Source of the DNA: Microbacteriaceae bacterium
GTDB lineage: Bacteria; Actinomycetota; Actinomycetes; Actinomycetales; Microbacteriaceae
Length of the DNA: 8,718 nt
Reading direction: 5' to 3'
NCBI GenBank assembly: GCA_947455385.1
Contig: CANGNR010000046.1
Coordinates: forward strand, 1-8,718
In this document: piece after piece, positions 5,402-8,718 of the stretch
Position numbering within the stretch: position 1 is the first letter of the stretch
Layout: every line of letters begins with the position of its first letter
Translations under genes and position numbers: made by a program
The notes under the pieces: model-generated
The model's database searches: none
What the model was told of the DNA's origin: nothing
What the model saw: the letters and a program-made list of their open reading frames with translations, nothing else

Positions 5402-6313
5402 ATGAGCAATATCGGCAGCCCAGTATTCGGCGGCGCACCGCTGGCTAGGGAAATCGCCGACAACGCTCGTCGCCTAGCGGCGATCAATGTCACCTCGTTG
5501 CCACACCCAGCAAGAACCCGCGTTTTTACCATTTCGAACCAAAAGGGCGGCGTGGGCAAGACCACGACCGCGGTTAATCTCGCAGCCGCACTGGCATCTA
5601 AGGGCCTCGAGGTTCTGGTCATCGACCTCGACCCTCAGGGCAACGCCTCCACCGCCCTCGGCGTCGAGCACTCATCGGGCACCCCAAGCATGTACGACGT
5701 GCTCACCGGCGAGGCCTCGCTAAACGACGTGATTCGTCAGAGCAACGAGTACAAAAACCTCAAGTGCGCCCCCGCGACCATCGATCTGGCAGGTTCAGAG
5801 ATCGAAATCGTGGTCAATAGGCCATCCGAGGAGTGGAATTTCGTTCTCAGGACGGCTTTTCAGAAGTATTTCGCGGAGTCTGAGCGCCGCCCCGACTACA
5901 TCTTCATCGACTGCCCTCCGAGCCTCGGCATCCTCACCATCAACGCCTTTGTGGCAGCCACCGAGGTGCTGATTCCCATTCAGTGCGAGTATTACGCTCT
6001 CGAGGGCCTTTCGCAGCTGCTCAAGAACATCAATCTGATTCAAGAGCGCCTAAACCCTGGCCTTAGCCTCTCGAGCATCCTGCTCACCATGTATGACGGC
6101 CGCACCCGCCTCTCGCAGCAGGTAGTCGAAGACGTTCGCAAGCACTTTCCCGACCAGGCCATGAAGACGTTGATTCCTCGCTCCGTGCGAGTCTCAGAGG
6201 CTCCCAGCCACCAGCAGACCGTAATCAGTTATGACCGCAGCTCACAGGGTGCGATTTCGTACCTCGAGGCAGCGATTGAGTTAGCAAACCGAGGGGCACA
6301 ACTTGGCAGATAA
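5402..6313 (+). CDS. parA: chromosome partitioning ATPase ParA (Soj)
   Basis: ParA is a deviant-Walker ATPase that binds DNA non-specifically as an ATP dimer; ParB stimulates its hydrolysis to move origins apart. The product is 303 residues. An N-terminal segment contains GAPLAREIADNARRLAAI (11-28), a stretch I associate with actinobacterial ParA. The ATPase core begins at RVFTISNQKGGVGKTTTAVN (40-59), where KGGVGKTT (48-55) is the deviant Walker A with its signature lysine. DLDPQGN (75-81) is the A' motif and FIDCPPSLG (168-176) the Walker B region. PRSVRVSEAPS (259-269) is a further conserved ParA motif. The ATG at 5402 has GAGAG at 5391-5395 (6 nt away) and is the only usual start codon after the in-frame TAG at 5324. 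The gene overlaps parB by 11 nt. Confidence 0.97.
   Translation: MSNIGSPVFGGAPLAREIADNARRLAAINVTSLPHPARTRVFTISNQKGGVGKTTTAVNLAAALASKGLEVLVIDLDPQGNASTALGVEHSSGTPSMYDVLTGEASLNDVIRQSNEYKNLKCAPATIDLAGSEIEIVVNRPSEEWNFVLRTAFQKYFAESERRPDYIFIDCPPSLGILTINAFVAATEVLIPIQCEYYALEGLSQLLKNINLIQERLNPGLSLSSILLTMYDGRTRLSQQVVEDVRKHFPDQAMKTLIPRSVRVSEAPSHQQTVISYDRSSQGAISYLEAAIELANRGAQLGR
6291..6296 (+). promoter_or_regulatory. Shine-Dalgarno GAGGGG that decides the parB start
   Basis: GAGGGG lies 6 nt before the TTG at 6303, inside the end of parA. It supports the TTG start that gives the conserved N-terminal ParA-binding motif of ParB. Confidence 0.65.
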
Positions 6314-7409
6314 GAAATTCGGCCTTGGCCGGGGCATCGGAGCCCTGATTCCAGAGAGCCAGCAGCCAAAAATCGATCCGTACTACGGAGATTCGAACCC
6401 AAATTACGAAGAACCGGCTAACGCCGGCGACGAAGGCGCCTCCGGCGCCAATGGCGAATCGGCTGGCGCCGATCGCAATGCAGCCGGCGAGCAGTCGCCG
6501 GACTTCGGCACAGAAACGCGCCCGATCGACGTATTTTTTGGCTTCAGCTCCTCGGGCAGCGCGGCAGCGGGCCAATCGGACAACGGCGGACTCTTGCCGG
6601 TGCCAGGCGCGCGCTTTGCCCACCTGCTGCTCAACTCAATCGTGCCAAACCCCAAGCAGCCACGCAGCGTTTTTGAGCCCGAGGCATTCGCCGAACTCGT
6701 GCACTCGATTCGCGAGATCGGCGTCCTGCAGCCGATTGTCGTTCGCCAGATCGAGCCACGCAACGGCGAGGCGACCTACGAACTAATCATGGGTGAGCGC
6801 CGCCTGCGCGCATCCAAGGAGGCCGGCCTCGACAAGATTCCGGCCGTCGTGCGCGACACCCAAGACGAGCACATGCTGCGCGACGCACTGCTCGAAAACC
6901 TGCACCGCAGCAACCTCAACCCACTCGAAGAGGCCAGCGCCTACCAGCAGATGATCGACGACTTCGGCATCACCCAGGATGAGCTCGCCGAGCGAATCGG
7001 CCGTTCGCGCCCGCAGATCACCAACACCATTCGCCTGCTCAAGCTGCCGGTATCCGTTCAGCGCAAGGTTGCCGCCGGCGTGTTGAGTGCCGGGCACGCA
7101 CGTGCCATCCTTGGTGCCCCGGATGAGTCGCGTATGGAGTACTTTGCCAACAAGGTCATCAACGAGGGTCTTTCGGTGCGTTCGCTCGAAGAACTCATTG
7201 GCATCGACAAGCCAAAGAAGTCGAAGGCCACCATCACTCAGGGCGGAATCGTCAATGGATTGGGCGAAATCGCCGATTCGCTGGGCGACCACCTGAACAC
7301 AAAGGTCAAGGTCACCCTGGGCAAAGGCAAGGGTCAGATTGTGATCGACTTTGGCTCGATCGCCGATCTCAACAGGATTCTCGGCGAAATGGGCCTAAAG
7401 CGCGACTAA
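6303..7409 (+). CDS. parB: chromosome partitioning protein ParB (Spo0J)
   Basis: ParB is a CTP-dependent DNA clamp that loads at parS, slides onto nearby DNA and triggers ParA ATPase. The product is 368 residues from a TTG start. GLGRGIGALIP (7-17) is the ParA-interaction motif. A variable acidic linker follows (about 25-100). The ParB/Srx CTP-binding domain begins at LLLNSIVPNPKQPR (108-121) and includes IVVRQ (145-149), the GERRLRAS box (164-171) and ENLHRSNLNPLEEASAYQ (198-215). The helix-turn-helix, ITQDELAERIGRSRPQITNT (223-242), with SAGHARAIL (262-270) after it, binds parS. The C-terminal dimerisation region is about 312-368. The start overlaps parA by 11 nt, so the two proteins are probably made together. 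Both consensus parS targets lie upstream in this window. Confidence 0.97.
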   Translation: MADKKFGLGRGIGALIPESQQPKIDPYYGDSNPNYEEPANAGDEGASGANGESAGADRNAAGEQSPDFGTETRPIDVFFGFSSSGSAAAGQSDNGGLLPVPGARFAHLLLNSIVPNPKQPRSVFEPEAFAELVHSIREIGVLQPIVVRQIEPRNGEATYELIMGERRLRASKEAGLDKIPAVVRDTQDEHMLRDALLENLHRSNLNPLEEASAYQQMIDDFGITQDELAERIGRSRPQITNTIRLLKLPVSVQRKVAAGVLSAGHARAILGAPDESRMEYFANKVINEGLSVRSLEELIGIDKPKKSKATITQGGIVNGLGEIADSLGDHLNTKVKVTLGKGKGQIVIDFGSIADLNRILGEMGLKRD

Positions 7410-7469
7410 TAGAGCCGCGATAGCGGGCGCTTCGAGTAGCCGCCAGAGAATCGACTAATTTAGCCGCGA
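7403..7469. repeat. pair of 18-bp imperfect direct repeats spanning the parB and ddl stop codons
   Basis: CGACTAATAGAGCCGCGA (7403-7420) and CGACTAATTTAGCCGCGA (7452-7469) match at 16 of 18 positions, 49 bp apart. The first holds the parB stop, the second the ddl stop on the other strand. The 50-bp gap between the convergent genes has only 4-bp CCGC/GCGG hairpins and no T-run, so no terminator is called. Confidence 0.5.
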
Positions 7470-8431
7470 CCGCGAAGAGCGGCCTCAGCCAACGAGTAGT
7501 AGACCTGTCCTAGCGTGTAGCCGCTGGCGTGCACCGCCTGAGGCAGCAGCGAAGTCTCGGTCAGACCGGGCAACACGTTGGCCTCCAGGAACCAAGGGGT
7601 TCCCTTTTTGTCGACAATCATGTCGATGCGCGAGAGGTGGCGCAGGCCGAGGGCTTCGTGAGCCGCGATCGCCATCTTGTGGGCCTTCTCGGTAGCCGAT
7701 TTGCTGAGGCGAGCGGGCACGTAATAGTTGGTTTCGCCTGCGGTGTAGCGCTCCTGGTAGCCATACTGGCCGGCAATCGGCTCGATCTCGACGGCGGGCA
7801 GGGCCATTGGGCCGGCACCAAGGTCAATCACGCTCACGGCAAGCTCGGTGCCCTCGACCAACTTCTCGATGATGGCGACGTCGCAGTAAACATAGGCGTC
7901 GATCATCGCGCGCGAGAGCTGCTCCTGCTTGCGCACCAGGGTGACGCCGTGGGCAGAGCCCGAGCGGGCGGGCTTCACGACGACGGGAAGGGCGAGCGAC
8001 TGGGTGACGGCCTTGAGCACGCCGGTGGCATCTAGCTCGCGAAAGGTCTCTTTCGGCAGGGTCACCGACGGCGGTGTCTGGATTCCGGCGCGCTGAATCA
8101 GGATCTTCGCGACCGACTTGTCCCAGGCCAGCCGGGCCGAATCAGCGGTTGCGCCGACAAATGGCACACCAACCGTGGCCAGGATGTCGCGCAGGGCCCC
8201 ATCCTCGCCGCTGGCGCCGTGCAGGGTCGGCCAAATTACGTCCGGCTTATCCTTTTTGATGTTTTTCAGCAGGTTTGCGTCTGGTTCACGGATGATCACC
8301 GTCGCGCCAGCCTCGGCGAGTGCGTCGGCGACCCGGCGGCCCGACTTTAGCGAGATCTCACGCTCGTGCGAGATGCCGCCCGCCAGCACCTGGATCTTTA
8401 GCTTTGCGCCGACTTTAGCCTTTGGAATCAA
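7460..8431 (-). CDS. ddl: D-alanine--D-alanine ligase family protein
   Basis: Ddl joins two D-alanines with ATP to make the end of the peptidoglycan stem peptide. The product is 323 residues, normal for the family. The N-terminal domain has VLAGGISHEREISLKSG (15-31; the glutamate of SHERE corresponds to the catalytic Glu) and LHGASGEDGALRDIL (70-84). The ATP-grasp domain has VVVKPARSGSAHGV (150-163), the omega-loop-like region QYGYQERYTAG (222-232), SRIDM (267-271) with the conserved Arg and Mg ligand, and EANVLPGLTETSLLP (283-297) with the remaining Mg ligands. The second serine of the usual GSS stretch is alanine here. The TTG start overlaps the aminotransferase stop (TTGA); GAAGGG lies 9 nt upstream of it. 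Vancomycin-type D-Ala-D-Lac ligases are related, but nothing here suggests that role. Whether another ddl exists in the genome is unknown. Confidence 0.92.
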   Translation of the reverse strand: MIPKAKVGAKLKIQVLAGGISHEREISLKSGRRVADALAEAGATVIIREPDANLLKNIKKDKPDVIWPTLHGASGEDGALRDILATVGVPFVGATADSARLAWDKSVAKILIQRAGIQTPPSVTLPKETFRELDATGVLKAVTQSLALPVVVKPARSGSAHGVTLVRKQEQLSRAMIDAYVYCDVAIIEKLVEGTELAVSVIDLGAGPMALPAVEIEPIAGQYGYQERYTAGETNYYVPARLSKSATEKAHKMAIAAHEALGLRHLSRIDMIVDKKGTPWFLEANVLPGLTETSLLPQAVHASGYTLGQVYYSLAEAALRGRG

Positions 8432-8718
8432 TTGGAACCACCCTTCGAGAAGGTCTGGAGCAGCTCGGTCTGCAGATTAATCACGCTGGCCAACCGCTTA
8501 ATACCTAGTTTGATGTTGTCTGGTGTCGGATACGAGTAGCAGATGCGCAGGTGTCGCTGGCCGGTGCCGTCGCCAAAGAATGCGGTGCCTGGCGTGTACG
8601 CAACGAGTTCCTTGACCGCGAGCGGCAGCATGGCCTTGGAATCAACACCCTCGGGCAAAGTTATCCACAGGTAAAAGCCACCATCGGGTCGGGTTGTGGA
8701 TAACTCTGGCAAGTAGTC
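8428..8718 (-). CDS. PLP-dependent aminotransferase, class I/II (C-terminal part only)
   Basis: The last 96 residues of a fold-type I, pyridoxal-phosphate enzyme; the frame is open to the window edge, so the true start and the catalytic lysine are outside. Visible landmarks are RPDGGFYLWITLPEGVD (residues 11-27 of the fragment), TPGTAFFGDG in the C-terminal domain, and RHLRICYSYP, whose LR arginine normally binds the substrate carboxylate. The wording resembles the 2-aminoadipate/kynurenine aminotransferase-like branch, but the substrate cannot be told from this fragment. It overlaps ddl by 4 nt and is probably cotranscribed with it. Two perfect DnaA boxes lie inside the coding sequence (8661-8669 and 8695-8703). 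Confidence 0.9.
   Translation of the reverse strand, partial: DYLPELSTTRPDGGFYLWITLPEGVDSKAMLPLAVKELVAYTPGTAFFGDGTGQRHLRICYSYPTPDNIKLGIKRLASVINLQTELLQTFSKGGSN
8441..8446 (-). promoter_or_regulatory. Shine-Dalgarno GAAGGG for ddl
   Basis: Minus-strand GAAGGG lies 9 nt before the TTG at 8431, within the end of the aminotransferase gene. It supports the TTG start and translational coupling of the two genes. Confidence 0.5.
8661..8669 (+). promoter_or_regulatory. perfect DnaA box TTATCCACA inside the aminotransferase gene
   Basis: Exact DnaA-box consensus, preceded by G to give the 10-mer GTTATCCACA also found beside dnaA. On the coding strand it covers Trp-Ile-Thr codons with the uncommon ATA isoleucine codon. 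It faces the second box at 8695-8703. Confidence 0.6.
8695..8703 (-). promoter_or_regulatory. second perfect DnaA box, inverted
   Basis: TGTGGATAA on plus is TTATCCACA on minus, exact consensus. It covers the Leu-Ser-Thr codons TTA TCC ACA on the coding strand and is separated from the 8661-8669 box by 25 bp. Confidence 0.6.

Noticed and set aside
7410..7483. CCGC/GCGG hairpins between and within the ends of parB and ddl as a bidirectional terminator
   Set aside because: Stems are only 4-5 bp and no T-run follows on either strand.
7529..8035. A 168-codon plus-strand frame inside ddl
   Set aside because: It is antisense to a complete Ddl with all family motifs and has no protein-like features of its own.

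Overview
The window is the chromosomal origin neighbourhood of an actinobacterium. Gene content and order (dnaA divergent from rpmH-rnpA-yidD-yidC-jag-rsmG-parA-parB, then a leftward aminotransferase-ddl pair), moderately high GC and protein wording such as the DnaA, YidC and ParA motifs fit the family Microbacteriaceae best. The family assignment is inference from remembered gene order and motifs, not from a search.

Layout. dnaA (1-1472, minus) lacks only its last codons and runs off the left edge. Positions 1473-1849 are a 377-bp gene-free stretch with a DnaA-box cluster next to dnaA and a probable rpmH promoter further right. From 1850 to 7409 eight genes run rightward with small gaps or overlaps: ribosomal protein L34, RNase P protein, YidD, YidC, the KH/R3H protein Jag/KhpB, 16S rRNA methyltransferase RsmG, ParA and ParB. 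Two perfect parS sites lie before rsmG and before parA. ddl (7460-8431, minus) and the C-terminal 96 residues of a class I/II aminotransferase (8428-8718, minus) converge on parB and overlap each other by 4 nt.

How it works together: DnaA starts replication at or near this locus. ParB binds the parS sites, loads on DNA and works with the ParA ATPase to segregate the new origins. rpmH, rnpA, yidD, yidC and jag form the conserved ribosome/RNA-processing/membrane-insertion cluster, and rsmG modifies 16S rRNA. ddl supplies D-Ala-D-Ala for peptidoglycan.

I see no mobile element, CRISPR array, tRNA, rRNA or new gene system; the genes are conserved housekeeping genes. The points worth a second look are regulatory or evolutionary: (1) two perfect inverted DnaA boxes inside the aminotransferase coding sequence, sharing a 10-mer with the best box beside dnaA; (2) an apparent ancestral N-terminal extension of ParA, with parS embedded as codons, cut off by one in-frame amber stop; (3) unexplained inverted repeats just downstream of each parS; (4) loss of the GxxG loop in the Jag KH domain. 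Four of the nine genes whose starts are in the window begin with TTG.
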